Shown: positions 1 to 13,200 of the stretch, piece by piece
How positions within the stretch are numbered: position 1 is the stretch's first letter
Layout of the letters: each line of letters begins with the position of its first letter
Source: Varroa destructor
Lineage: Eukaryota > Arthropoda > Arachnida > Mesostigmata > Varroidae
Direction: 5' to 3'
DNA length: 64,000 nucleotides
Assembly (NCBI RefSeq): GCF_002443255.2
Contig: NW_019211458.1
Span: 30,899,319-30,963,318 of the forward strand
Position numbers and translations under genes: made by a program
The notes under the pieces: generated by a model
What the model was told of the DNA's origin: nothing
Database searches by the model: none
Seen by the model: only the letters and a program-made list of their open reading frames with translations

Positions 1-3000
1 AGTGTGAATTTCGTTAGAATCACGAGATTTCGCAGTTGGACTTCGTTATATGCTTGGTATTGATGCACTTGCCTCTCCTATCTCTGGCGGGTGCGCGCAT
101 GTGAGTCAACAGCCCGTATGCGCATTCTGATCTTGATCTCTACGATAGCCCAAGGCTGTGATGCTGCCATTAATGAAAAAATGTTGCCGAAAACCACTCT
201 CAAATCGCAAGATAATAGCGATTCCACAATACTTGGTCGAGTTCAGTGTGTAAGAAGTGGCCAAGGTCGTCGGGCACGTCTCGCTATGTAAGTCGTGCTT
301 GAGGTCGAAGGTCTTCAATTATTTGCCAAAGTTAGTTACTTATAGTGGTTTGTAGCGTTAGCCTGCTGTGGTTTTAAGGTCATAAACTGAACTGTGTTAG
401 ACTTTTATAGACAGTAGTAACGTGTTTGCCTATCGAGCGAAGGGATATTAATTTAATTAGGTTCACACTCAAATATAGACACACTTCAATTCCTGCTGAA
501 GCTCAGCCATCTGAAGTAATGCCCGACTTAAAAATTTGAATACGTTAGGTCCTTTTACAGAAGTGTAAAATGCGCGTGTCTTTTTTCTTACCGGTTAAAT
601 TTGCATAGCTGTGTGTTGTTTTTTGAACAACAACACTATGGGGAGAGAAGAATCGAGACAACATACAAAAATTCTAAGTTCAAAATGTTCAATATGTTCA
701 ATGTTCAACCGAACTGGGTAGCTTTACAATCTGAATAGGACCAAGGCCGCTTTTCTTCAAACAACGATCATTTTGCAATTTGCTGTGAGGTTACAAATGG
801 CAACGGGTATAAGCAGTTCTGCTTCACATCGAAGACACTTGAACAGGATGCAGGCTGTTGGCAAACATACTACTTATGAGATCTAGAGACTGCATCGCTG
901 AAAGTCGACTATTTTTCAGGAGATGGTACAAAATAACTGGAGATTAGTTTATTGTACGCTGGAGGATTTTCATAAAGAAGCAGCTTAACCAGCTGCAACT
1001 AGATGGGCATAGTCAGACGACATAGTGACTCTCAACGCACCATACCTGGGTTCGAACAAACACTCAGGCTTTCTGGTAAAATAACCAGCCAATCTTTAGT
1101 AAATGCGGAAAAGCTGCCGTGAACGAAAAATGCGAGAATGATAAATATTCGTTCCTTTTCTTCGAGTTGATCTTAACATCATTATTATTAAAAAAAAAAA
1201 AAAGGTCCATTATGGACTGATGAAAATGCTTAGCTCCCTGCGTCACTCATGCGAAAGCGTAGCGACAAAGAATCGCTCCCGAGGAGCGATGCTCATGTAA
1301 ATATTTCAAAGGGCGAGAATCACGCTTTGATACGGAAGAGAAACGTTTTACGCCACATTATCAAGAGACCTATATGGTGCAATCTTTTCAATTTTGGAGA
1401 CGATAAGTCTCCAAAATTATGTCGCTTAGGTCGATGTTACTAGCACATATTAGGCGTACTTGCCAGCATTGTAGGTTTATTCCTTTACTGTTTGACAAAC
1501 CATAAGCCAACAAATGGAAATGATCTAGGCAAAACATCGTTTGCAGTTGTACGTAATACCAAACATCATATGCTAGGTGCTTGAAAGATCATAGAATTCG
1601 AGTTGTTCTGTCGAACATCTTGCGTAAAGTACTAACAAACTTTAGATGAATTTAGGATATATTATTTCTATTCTATCTGTCGATATTGTTGGAACCTATC
1701 AGGTTGCCAAGGCACTAGAAAAATCTAGAGCCAAAGCCTTCCAAGGTTGTTCACGCATCCTACGCTGCTGCTGCTGCTGCGATATATTATCAACATTCGG
1801 AATTGGGTTGAAATCATTTTTACTTACTTGACCCGCTCCAAGGCTACCCATTTTACGGTATTTAACATTGAAATTTGCTATGTTAAAATATTGGATGTAC
1901 CATAATGAATTACAGGCAAATCATATCAATTATGTACAGTTTTATTTAATAATCACTTCACTAATGATGAGCACTAATGATGAGGGTATACTACTTACAT
2001 GAGACCGAAAGTTACTCTATTCTTCGGAGCGATGTGTGGCTTTTTATTTTTAGTACAGGCTTAATTCCTCAGATCGTCAGCTAGCTAAATGTCAATCTGG
2101 ATGTGTACTTTTTTCGGTTTTTAATCGGTTTAAATCTATTAGCATAAATTACAATGCTATAGTACTAAATCGCTTTACACAATAGCGTGAAGACTAGAAA
2201 TTAATTTTCAAAAGGCCTTTTTTACTGACTGTTTATAAGCGAGCAATTACTATACACTACGTTGTAGCGTATAGTGCGTTGTAATACTGCTACTTCAATG
2301 GGCGTCTTCAACGGATAGAATTCTCAACATGACATTCTCTGAAGGATTGCCTCTTTGTGAGACTACTTCAAAACAGCCGAAGCCGAAATGTAACATAGTG
2401 GCTACAGAGGCGTCCAACCAGATGGTCTTTGTGGTGCGTTGGGCTTTATAGGTCTGACTTTAAGGAAAGATGCTGCCTCGTCCACTCAGGCAAAAAGGCT
2501 TAAACTGGGCCTTTGAACTATGCAAGGAGGGCGTTCTAGGGTATAGCACAGGCAGAGGCGCAGAGCTAGAGCCCATTATTTCCCAGTGACGCTTGAAAAA
2601 GCCCAGCCGACGACTGTGCAAACGGGTGCCTTTTCCAACAGTATACATTCGCGAGGTCAGAGTAGGACCCGAAGGGAAGTTGGCGTCCCACCGCTGCAAT
2701 GTCCACTGCATTTAAAGATCCTGGAACAATGCGCTTTAGACCTTCGGTCGACGATTCCCAGACGCGTAAACATAACACAGCCCTAGCCTTTGACCAGCCT
2801 AGTAGGGAACAAATGTGCTTCTAGTCGCCTAGACGTCGCGCGCATTCGCTGGACAGCCGCCGAAAGGAACACTTTCATGTTCAAATTGGCCGGGGAAAGC
2901 GGCTGGCTTGTGGCTAGACATGAACGGACCGGCGAATGATCGGAATCTGAATCGGCTGTCGAGCCGAGCTTTCCTTGACAACTCCGTTTATGTACGGGAA

Positions 3001-3990
3001 CTTAGGGGGTTTTTCGAAGGGGTTTGACGGGGTTGCATGTGGAATAGAGGGAAGGGGCGCGTTCACTGACAGGAAAATGTTCGCCTTCCCCAGCGGTATC
3101 TCTGCTGGTCTTCCTCATTTGTTCTTTACCGTTCTTCCCGTTCCTTGCGATTCCATTTTCTCTTCATTCCCAGAATTTTTTGTGGACGTTGGAAGTTTTT
3201 CACGTATGCATAGACGGAAAAGGGACTGCTAACAGTCCTTTGTCAAGCACCGATACAGTTGCATAGCTACTTCGCTAACATGACCTACATTTACTCCGTT
3301 CAAGCAAAGGAACAACGATCGGATAGCGGCCGGCCTCGTTCCACTTGATAAAGTGGCGGAACAAGCGTTATCTAGCGTTGTACTCTATGTATGCGTTACC
3401 ACGACCTAAGGCGCCGACGCACACGGTTTCGTTATTTGTATGAAGCATTACTTGACACATGCTATACTGCAGGAATCGTCATCAGCGGAGCTTTCACATG
3501 CAACCCGCACCACAGCGTCTATACGCAACAAATAGCGTCTCCGTAGCGAGTAAGTTGAATTCGAAGAACCCGAAATCCATGTAAGTCTAGCACAAGGTAC
3601 ATATGACGTCAGTGTATGCCGTTTGATGAACGGAAGCTTTATATGCGAACAAAGACGCTTTGTTGAAAAGGAACATTGGTTCAAGTAGTTTTGTTTATAA
3701 AGATGTTTTAGATTTACTGTAAAGAATAGAAAAACAATTTCAATAGAGTAATTCAGCTGTAGCACATCTAGGCGTCTTTTCTCACGGTACCACTCTTGTT
3801 TCGAATTCAACGTGTTCAATGTGTTTAGATCTTTGTATTACAAAATGTATTCCATTGTAAGATCACACGATAAATTTTATTCATCTCTGATCAAGTTACG
3901 TATGTATTTGAAGATTAAAGATTAGGTAGGTTGAGGATTGTGTGTTATTTAACTCTCGAACCATATGATGTAGAACGTTATATCTCGCTA
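1..3990. other. Non-coding DNA, nothing recognised apart from a tRNA-like remnant
   Basis: Short open frames only, none with family features. A minus-strand frame of 123 codons at 3448-3819 is the longest; it is Arg/Cys/Ser-rich and unrecognised. A GCT trinucleotide run lies at 1764-1780. The part from 2.8 to 3.4 kb is somewhat GC-richer. Confidence 0.6.
1000..1070 (+). repeat. tRNA-like SINE head or tRNA pseudogene
   Basis: An A-box-like TGGGCATAGTCAG at 1004-1016 is followed 32 bases later by a B-box-like GGTTCGAAC at 1049-1057, the spacing and order of an RNA polymerase III promoter. The acceptor stem and 3' half of the T stem do not pair well, so a working tRNA is unlikely. A SINE derived from a tRNA is the simplest reading. 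Confidence 0.35.
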
Positions 3991-4017
3991 TGTGTTAGGT
4001 GTACAATCTCTTGTCAT

Positions 4018-4263
4018 TTACACACCAAAGCTTCTTTCACAGACCTTCTTATGGGTTGTATTACCACGCTTGAACTTGTTATCCATGACTAGGTCAAGAG
4101 GATCGATGGTACGACACACTGTGCCGTCTATTGCACTCCGTAGGGCATGGAAGCGAGAGAAATCACACGCACTTAAATGTGAAGAATATGGGGCAGAAGG
4201 CGCCTCTAGGCGTTCTCTTTCGTGGCCAGAAGTTCGTATGTTGTCGACTGTCGTATTAGACAT
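4018..4263 (-). mobile_element. Degenerate mariner-like transposase fragment
   Basis: The minus-strand frame reads LEAPSAPYSSHLSACDFSRF, close in pattern to the mariner catalytic block (P-P-Y-S-P-D-L-x-P-C/S-D-x-x-L-F) that carries the last acidic residue of the DDE/D triad. Only about 80 codons remain open, no terminal inverted repeats are evident, and the plus strand is also open for 151 codons (3992-4447). An ancient, inactive copy is likely. Chance resemblance is possible. Confidence 0.4.
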
Positions 4264-4269
4264 TTATAA

Positions 4270-7200
4270 AAGCCCATCAAAAATTGCAGATGTCTTGGCA
4301 CTGTGTGCGGCTAACTTTTTCGGGCAATATCTTAAAATAACAAATGCCTTCTTATCTGTTTTCGATACGAGCATCAGACCATATCAGTTAGAAATCAGCA
4401 CCGAACCGGCAATAATTTCGTTTTTATCTTATAATACATGTTTCTAGCAATTTAATGTTGAGCTAAAAGAAAGCTTGTGCTTTGTTCTAACCGAATGTTT
4501 CCCTGATCATAGCATTTCGTTCGTTTTTTCGAAATTTTAAGGCTCAGCTTTTCGGTGATATTCCAATTTTTTTTGTTAAATTGATTGCATCGAGAATAAA
4601 TTAATTGTTTTCTGGTGAGACTAAACGAGCTTGTAGCTGCAGATAGCTAAGAATTTCATAAGAATTTCATATATTTTATAAGTTGCATCTGCTAATGCTA
4701 TATAATTTACAAGTTACTAACATTTTTCAACCTGCTAAATAGCTTTCGAGAAGCTGTTATAATCGACGCAACCAAGTACATACATAAACGTCTCCGCTTT
4801 TCTTTAGGAGGTGGCGGGGAGTTGTAAGCGGGGAGTTTAGTTTAAAGCTTTCATTTGGCTCTCAGAGTGTTGACCGCAGCGTCAGACGCTAAAAGGCAAT
4901 CGGCCTCGTGCCATTTGCTCAGTAGGCGTCATCCCGCATGCCATGCCGCTGATTCTCAGGTCCCTTGCAGGCTGCAGATCGAAGGAGCTCATGTTGGACA
5001 GTGCAAGTCGGAAATATGAATTTGTTATAGCCACCATATAACCACACAACACATAGATGCATACGCAAAAACATACACGTACCGTCACTTTCACCGATCG
5101 TTTTTATCCCCTTTGCCCATTTTTCTAAAGCTCCATTGCGCTTCATCTTTTACTCTATCAACCGTTTGCGTTCTATTTTCTCTTCTTTTAGATTTTGATT
5201 TCTATTCTTTTTTTTTTTGTCTGTCTTCATAAAGGCACGCACTCTCTGACTTTACATGCTCCGAACTGCCACTGATGTTGAGTTCCGGCAATGAACCCTA
5301 TTGGTTGGTCCGTTCGATCTGTCCATGCTTGTATGTTTTTGTATGTCTTTGCAGCTTTTAAGAAATCACAGTATGCCACTTGGTGTCCGATCCGCAAAAG
5401 GTTATTTCTGACCAGTAAGTGATGGAAGGGAACGGTGGGCTTGCCGATACCGGGTTCCCAGTCGGTTTATCTCGGATTCAAGAATATGTTGTCTTTTATT
5501 GGCTAAATTGGCCAGCGCCATTGTTCCGGTACGCTTCTCACTTTGTGCTGGTTGGTGGCTCGCTTGCCCCTTTGGCTTTTCTATTATGTGGGTTTTTGGG
5601 TCTAACTCGCCTTCCAGTGGTCATACCAGCCTATTACGCGCAGCCTATACACACCAGCGGCTCAATGTGAGCCGAATTGCCCACTCTCTTACACTTGCCG
5701 CGGAAGCAATGCAGCTGTCCCCTTCTATTCGATAGCTACGACGGCTGCGAAGCAATCGCGCCCGCCACCAAAAAGGAGAAACCAAGAGGCGAAGTCGTCT
5801 TCCCCGCCACCCTGCTAGAGGCGAATTGCAAAGCTTCAATACGGCGACAACAACAACAGAAAAGAATGCAGCAGTGGCTAGAAGCTGAAGAGAAAAAGAA
5901 GCGGACGCTGCTGGCACACGCTTGCCTCTACAGCAGCAGCAGCAGCAATAAACCAAGTAAAACCAGCAAAATCATACACGTTCCCCCATGCAAAGCAATC
6001 GGTCTATCGGTATACTGATCGCCACGGAGCGTACGTGGCCAGGACACGAGTCGAAGAAAGGCAAGAAGACATGCGTCTGTCTAAACTCACCACTGCAAAC
6101 ACAAACATGCACGCACGTTGACTACCTTTGAGTAGCAACCAACGCATGTTATGCGTAGCTAGAAGGAAGGGAAGAGATGGTGGATGGGGGCATAAGCGCT
6201 CAGGAATTTTTTCCACTTCGCGAACTTTTGGGTCGACGGAAAAGAGTTCGAGCAAAGGCGGTTGTGGCTGAACTCACGCTTTGAGCAGCGCAAACTAGCG
6301 TAAGCTTAAGTGGCGTGGGCAATGATCCAAGCGGCGTGGCGGCTAACCCAGTTTAGAATCGAACTTGCAATGACGCCGATGTGCCATAAGGTCGCTCGGT
6401 TCAAACGTACCTAGGCACACACTCGTATATGTATATGTGTCTATAAAGGTAGAAGCATGGCTATCACTACACTTAAAAAGAAAAAGCAAGAGAGAAATAG
6501 TGGTTCTAAAAAGAAAGAGATGCGTTTTGAAGAGAAATCTGAGAAAGTGGACTACGCTAAAACTGTAATTTGAATGAAGAAGCTATTTAACCTGCGATTT
6601 CCCTAAAATTACCCTGTGGTGGATATGGAACACTGCGTGCAACGGGTCAAACTGAACGTACGCAGCGACACCGAATCAACGACAGATAGATAAGTGCTTT
6701 AGTTCATGACCGTAACCTGTATCGCGTGAAGCGTATTTTTTTTTAGGATTGTTAATAATTTGACGAGAAACGACGAAAGGTACGTAAGATAGCTTCCCTT
6801 CAAACGCAACATACGGCTAGGAGTAAGGGGAAGGGCTTTTCTTGGCCCCTGCGCGACACTCTTGGCGCAAGATCGAGGCGTTGAGAACACTGCAGCGAAA
6901 GATGCGTGCTATGCTTCGTAGTCACACCTTTTCTACTTGTGCTTCTTAGGAGGTTTCTTCGGTAGCAATTTTCCTCGCATGGAACACAGTTCTGCTAACG
7001 ATCTTACAAAAAATGAAATCCTTGCGCTGATTAAGGCAAAGAGGCGAATCTCTCTTGGTAATAACTTAGCTTATTAGCTGAGCCTATTATCAGAAGCGAT
7101 TGCACTCGCGGTATCAGATATGGGCTAATGTTTAGAGCAAACAACAATTTGTACAAACCAGTTAACAATATACAGGTTCTATACAGCCAAGATCATGGCT

Positions 7201-9979
7201 AACGTAAATCCAAGGTCGGTCAGTTTTAAGCTTCTTAGCCAAGTGGATAGAAGTAAAACGACAGCAAGTGAACATTATTTCGTTTTCTATATATGTTTTA
7301 AGGTGAAGTTCTATAGAAGTACATTGAGATCCAGTGGTTATTGCCAACTTGCCATCGAACTTGTATGTTTGCAGACGCCATCACTGCCAGAGAGCTGTGT
7401 GAGTGTTTTGCGTCACTGGATAACCTAAGTTTTTCGATTTTCTCTAGCTATGCCTCGAAAACTGAGGCGGAATGATCGATCTCGATTTCCCCAGTAGAGC
7501 TGTGAATTGCCTTTGGAAACTTCTGTTTGAATTGTTCCGCGCTGTTTATGCTGTTGCTGGAATCGGAGGCTGTAGGGTCGCGCGATAATTTCATTTCTGG
7601 AAATGTTTAATCCAGCAACACATTATGGGATTTTGTCCAGCGGCAGCGCCACGATGAAATACAAGCCAATCCATAGTCGGTGCTTCACAATCCGTGATTT
7701 TACCACTGCGAATTATAAATTCTATAGAGCAATGATGATCATTTTTCTGCCCCAACGCTGAAGATTAGCTGCTATTCAGTGAAATGGTCATGAAGGATAT
7801 GTTTCTTTCTAAAAATGTGTGCTCACATTGTCAATTCCTTAGAATTGAGAATTGAGATCGACAGTTATTTTGACAGCTATGATCCTCTAGCCAATGCCAC
7901 GTTCCAAACACACTTAGAAAAGGTTAGAAATGATGTCGAAGACATGCCCCTTGTTTAGTCCTGTATTTTCAAATAAACAGAGCGTTCGTATTTAAATAGT
8001 AGTTAAATCTACTTTGGTACGATGGCCGTGCACGGTTAGCCCGAATTTTCTCTCGGTATTTTGTGTGAGAAGACGTGGTCAACTTGAGCTGACATTGGAC
8101 CACTCAACTCATTAAAACTTTCCAGTTTGTGAAATTTATTGTTGGCGTTCACATAGCTTCATGTAGCTTCACCATAGTACCAGCACTTCTTGTACATCCA
8201 TTTCTATTGCGTCCGATCAAAATGACCGATCCACGAAACGTCGCATATTTTTATAAGGAAATAGAAATTTTCTACAATGTATCAGCGGGCTGGAGCTCGC
8301 TGGACAATCTACATGGTTTAAATATGTCGGAAAAAGATTGGCAAACGGTCAGATTGGCCAGTAGTGACAAATAGAGAATCAAATGAGACACATGTTCGAC
8401 ATACTAATACAATGAACATATTTTCAAACGAGAGCTTCTTCGTCCAGCCAACAAGGGTTGTTCGCAACTGGCTACGACTATGAAGAGAACTGTCGCCATG
8501 ATCCCAAAAAAAGAGTTCCCGGTAGAATTTGACGCACAACACAGCTTGCAGTAATATACAAGCACTTGACGGTAATGCAGCTGAACGAACTGCTCAAAGA
8601 AATTGCGTGTTCGTAAGCAGGGACATATACGCCTCGGGTAGCCTCGTAAAGATCTAGGCCAAAAAAAGTAACACGATCTTGATTGGATGCAGACGGCTCC
8701 CCGACACTGATAAACACAGGGATAAAAAATAGGTGAAACAGTTGGGTGTTTTATATCATTTTGCAATCGATACGTTGTTCGGCTCGTCGAAATACTGAAC
8801 GTCGTGTTTTGGAAACGGCGTCTATACACTACGACGAAGAATTATTTCGAAATCAACTATGACAGGACTAGTTCACACTTTGAGTTACTTTGGAGTCCAA
8901 TGGATAACGAAGACAAACCTTTCGAACCTTTAGTAAACAATCGATCAGATCTAGCGGCGTACATCGATGTTTCAGCGGTAGGAGAGTGAGTAGCAGGGAA
9001 AAAGGGAAACGCCTATAACGAATACACTTTCGTATTTAGTTGTATGAGCGGATTTTCGGAGCGAACGAGCTGGCTAGCCTCGAGCCATCCTCCTCCATCT
9101 TCCCGAGCACATTTGCATCGCTTCTTCTATGAAATTTCACATGGCTGGCAACGCTGCTCGACTGCATCTCAAGAACAGCATACGTTAGTGATTTCACTCA
9201 CGGTTCAACTCACATTATGTTTAGCTGCAAACCTAGGCTCAAAAATGGTCAGAAGCCACTGCACTAGGCCGAAACGCTGAAGCCTGTTGCAGCAGGAGCG
9301 CTTACCCCATGCTAGGCCTTTTTCTATCCAAGTATCGCAACGTTAAAGATGAAAGGCCCCTAATGGCTATTAAAGCCTATCACTTGGCTGTGCGAGTAGA
9401 CAACTCCTGTTAGTTTGTCTATAACGATCCGCCTGAGACGTCTTTGACAAGCTTGCGTCCTTAATACTAGTATAACACATTACTGAGTTTTAATTGATAG
9501 TGACTGTATGCAAATAAATGCAGTCTTTTTAAGGATATTTTAGCAGCCTGCTTTTAGCCAAGTGCAGATTAACCTATCTTTGTCTTGTGCTTTGTTGACG
9601 TTCGTGAATTTGTCTGAAGAAGGATTGCTGCAGGCCAATACATGAACAGAGGCCCCTCTTTAATCAGGCAAGAGCCGACGCCCGTGATGCTTGGAACTCG
9701 TGGAAAGGTGAGGGAACTGCGTGCACATTTGACAATGATCAGTAAGGCGCTAATGTGTGTCACGCCATATTTTCATTGCTTTAACACGCAAAAGTCTACG
9801 AGAGGCAAGAGTTTGTTCATCTCAGTGGAACCTGACACCATCGTACAGATACGCTCTTGTCGAACACCGAATATACTATGTCTGTCAACGAGTTTCATCG
9901 CTCTCGTCGTATGTTTCTTAGCTTAATTGCGGATTGACCTTACGGCGCATCGTCTCGAGCTAAACTTTGTGATGACGCT
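4270..9979. other. Upstream region of MSH5, no gene recognised
   Basis: Contains a CpG-containing patch at 5.4-6.3 kb with a CAG run (5931-5947) and a 113-codon frame rich in Gln/Lys (5677-6018). Other frames lie at 8129-8374 (+), 8404-8829 (-) and 8804-8989 (+). None shows a domain I can name. The MSH5 promoter should lie close to 9.9 kb, but no clear TATA box or initiator stands out. Confidence 0.55.
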
Positions 9980-10210
9980 ATGTCGATGCTCGCTCAGTGC
10001 TCAAGGTCGAAAAGAGGTAAAAAAGGCCAAAGCGATGGGAGGCCAAGAAGATCACCTTCCTTCCCAACAAGCGGCGTTTCGACGAGGCCAGCTTCAGCGA
10101 CAAGGATCATCGTAGACGAGGATGAACCGGCGAACGATCACACTGTCCTCGCTCTTGCCTTGAACGGAGGCACGCTTGGAGCGTCCTTCTATGTGCCAAA
10201 TCGTCTTGAG
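9980..10210 (+). CDS. MSH5: MSH5 exon 1 (residues 1-77)
   Basis: First coding exon. It opens with ATG TCG ATG and codes for a Ser/Arg/Lys-rich tail, an acidic patch (VDEDEP) and the first beta strands of the connector domain (HTVLALALNGGTLGASFYVP). It ends at GAG|GTAGAG in phase 0. Joining it to exon 2 gives exactly the same residue spacing to the conserved PSVV block as in human MSH5 as I remember it (37 residues from the FY/YY pair), which supports the junction despite a 1987-base intron. Confidence 0.82.
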
Positions 10211-13200
10211 GTAGAGTTACTGTGGTCACTATTGTAGCATAACGGACAACATTTACACAATGAGCTGTCAGCTTCAAACTTTCGTTTCTCAACAAAACAA
10301 ATATATATATATATACATATATGCCCTGCTTTGTTGAGATTTAATGTGGTCATTGTTTTGTCGCGCCCGTTAAACGATATCGATCATCAATATCTGATAT
10401 TTGCATGTGATGGTAGTAACTCGCTGATAAAGATGACGGCTGATTCCCATTAGTCTGAGCTAGCTGGCAGGAACGAGACTGATACTTCGTGTTTATTTAC
10501 CCATTGCTCGTAGTACGGCAGTGTGTACGGGGCGCACGATGTAATGGAATATTAAATCCGAGTGAATAATATACCGTACAACAGATGAACAAGTCCATTG
10601 ATGTGTTAATTCGAACTGATCTTAGCTTTTTTCTTAGCCAGTAGAATCTACCATAGTTTCGAAATTGAAAGGCCAAACACTAACCTGCATTGGAGTATAA
10701 ATCGGTAAAACCTAATACCTTGCTTTGTTTCAGCGCGCGCCGTTTTAAAGGTTTAGGTAATTATCGGCTGCCATCCAACGTGTCAGGTTTAGGCGAATTC
10801 CACTTAAGAAAATTGAAAACTTCATTTTTCGCCTAGATGCTCCGCTCCACACTTGCTAATTTCCATACGGCCTTCGAAACATTTGAAGAGAACATTTAAA
10901 ATATTGTCATTGAAGAAGCCATTCTGTACATCTAGGTTTATAGATAATACCGAAACGAACGGCTGTTTTAGAGGGGCCATTTATATTTGCTGTCAATTGG
11001 GTCGTCTAGATAGGCTCCAACGGTTAGTCGAATTCACGTATATCGTTCTATTTTGCATTTTTTGTGTGTCTTTTTGACTTCTTGACCCCTCGTATCTTCG
11101 CTTACCTTCCTGGTTCTTGGCAAATAAAAGCTTAATTCTGCTTATATAATGTACTTAGCCCATCCAGGTGAATTTATACCTATCAATACAGCTTGACGCA
11201 CGAGTACTACCAAAAAGTAATTTGCCGACTAAACAAGGAATATTTCGAAAATCGTGATGAATGCCCCCTAGATCAAGTAAGCATGACCGTCAAAGATGGC
11301 ATTTCTAACAACTACAAAAACGTATCACGGAACTATTTGTGTTGTAAAAAAATGTCACTCGCGATTTCTTGTAATATTCAGTTGGTTTTCGAAATTATCC
11401 AAGTCAATACGTCTCTCAGCACAAAAACAATAGACATTTTAGTAACATAATTTATTGCCGCTGAAATAATGAAAATTGTTGAGAGGATTATTTTCAGTTT
11501 CAGCAGCCATAAAAATACGCCAGCAGTAACCGAGTACCGACACGTAAAATTAGTAATAAAATTAAAGCCATTTAAAAGCGTTTGTAATCGCTAAGCAAGT
11601 CAGCGGCTGGGGTTGACTCGATAAAATCCCAGGCATAGTAAACTGAGCGGAATCATTCTTTGCGTCCCAGATGTCCAATTCTGAGTTTTCATTTCGTCCC
11701 AGTTATATGGTAGAATAGAGACAGCTTAGTACGGTAGTAAATTACACGAAAGTGATATGACGTGAACTTTGTTCGTGTAGAAAAATCAGAAGTTTTGCCG
11801 ATGTCGATCTTTGTGCTAACCTTACAAGTATCTGTGGATCATTATTCGATGGGTGCCTTCACGAGATGAAGTATACTTGGCAAAATCCAACAAACAGAGA
11901 AGGACTACGATATCAAGAAAATTACCCAGTTCATTTGAGATTTATCTTTGCATCGACTCGAACCGTATATTCGCCCATATGTATTATCAGTGGCAAATCT
12001 GCAATCTTAGCTACCAGTTGATAAAATCAGATGTAGAAAACATTCTCGTAAGCCATAACGAAGAGAAGCTAGCTATGCAATATGCTTCGGGCGGTCGGTT
12101 TAGTCGTAGACAATACGAGATCAGTAAGCGCGTTGTCTTAAGCAATGCTTAGTTCGATTTAATGGTGTTTGTAAGATGTTGGTGTTTCTCTCCGTAGGTT
12201 CGTATGGTAACACAGGTGCATGAACAGGGTCGGCATCAGATGCAACTTCGCACGCTTCTTGGTCGACTTCAGCCATCAGTCGTGTTAATTAGTAGAAACG
12301 CCCAGGATTCGCTTGTTCTTGCCTTGGACTAGTCAGTATACTTATCCACTGAACCACTGAACTAAGAGACACATTTGCTTGAAAGTTTAACAATACAAAT
12401 ACCCATCGAGGATCCTAGGCTAAGCCAACATCGGTGAATCCGTAAACTAGAAATGAGTGAATGTAATACCTTTAATCGCATAGCAAGACGGATGCTAAGG
12501 AGTTTCGAATCTGCTCAAAATTTCGCAATAGACTATTTTATTAACCTTCACTGACATTTATTGAATTCATCTTTTAGCTACACCGAACTACACCCACAAG
12601 TTCACATTGAAAAGGTCCCTCCCCAGCAGATACAGGTAACGGAGGCCACTCGTCACCTCGTGAATCTAAATCTCCAAGGGTCACACGATGGAAAAGATTA
12701 TACTACGCTTTCATTAGAAGAGAAAATGATTTACCTCAGGTAGAGCACAGGTTCAGACGCTTATTAGGAAATATATTATTCGATTTAATGTAGAAAATTG
12801 TCACGTAGAAACATGTACGAGTTCTGTTATGTCGCATGTACCCGTCTGCCGAGTTACGTAGTTCATCGTTAAACAACCCCCGAAAGAAACCTATTAAAAA
12901 ATAGAGCCAGGACTATAGCGCCGGCATTTCAAGAAAGGAGGAGCCGCATCAGTTTAAAAATGCATCAGTCTGATATCGTTGACCTTTTGTTTGCACTGAA
13001 AAATTTGTGCCAGAACCGTTCTAGATCTGTCGCAGGATGTGTCCCTCCGGTCAATAGGTGCACTCCTACAATGGATCGCCACACGGGATTATCTTCAGCT
13101 GTTAGGCGGGATCGATTTTCAAACAGTCTGTAGAGGCGATGAAGACAGCGATGTTGAAACAGCCGTCCCGCGCGTTGTGATCGCTACTTTAGGAATGTAT

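Noticed and set aside
5645..6018. Gln- and Cys-rich frames on both strands
   Set aside because: They cross a CAG run and mirror each other; no domain or splice signals support either.
8404..8829. 141-codon minus-strand frame
   Set aside because: Rich in Cys/Ser/Arg/Tyr as in shadow frames; overlaps another open frame on the same strand and no motif could be named.
11853..12152. 99-codon frame just before MSH5 exon 2
   Set aside because: Exon 1 joined directly to exon 2 gives the correct spacing between conserved blocks; this frame has no MutS similarity and lies in intron 1.
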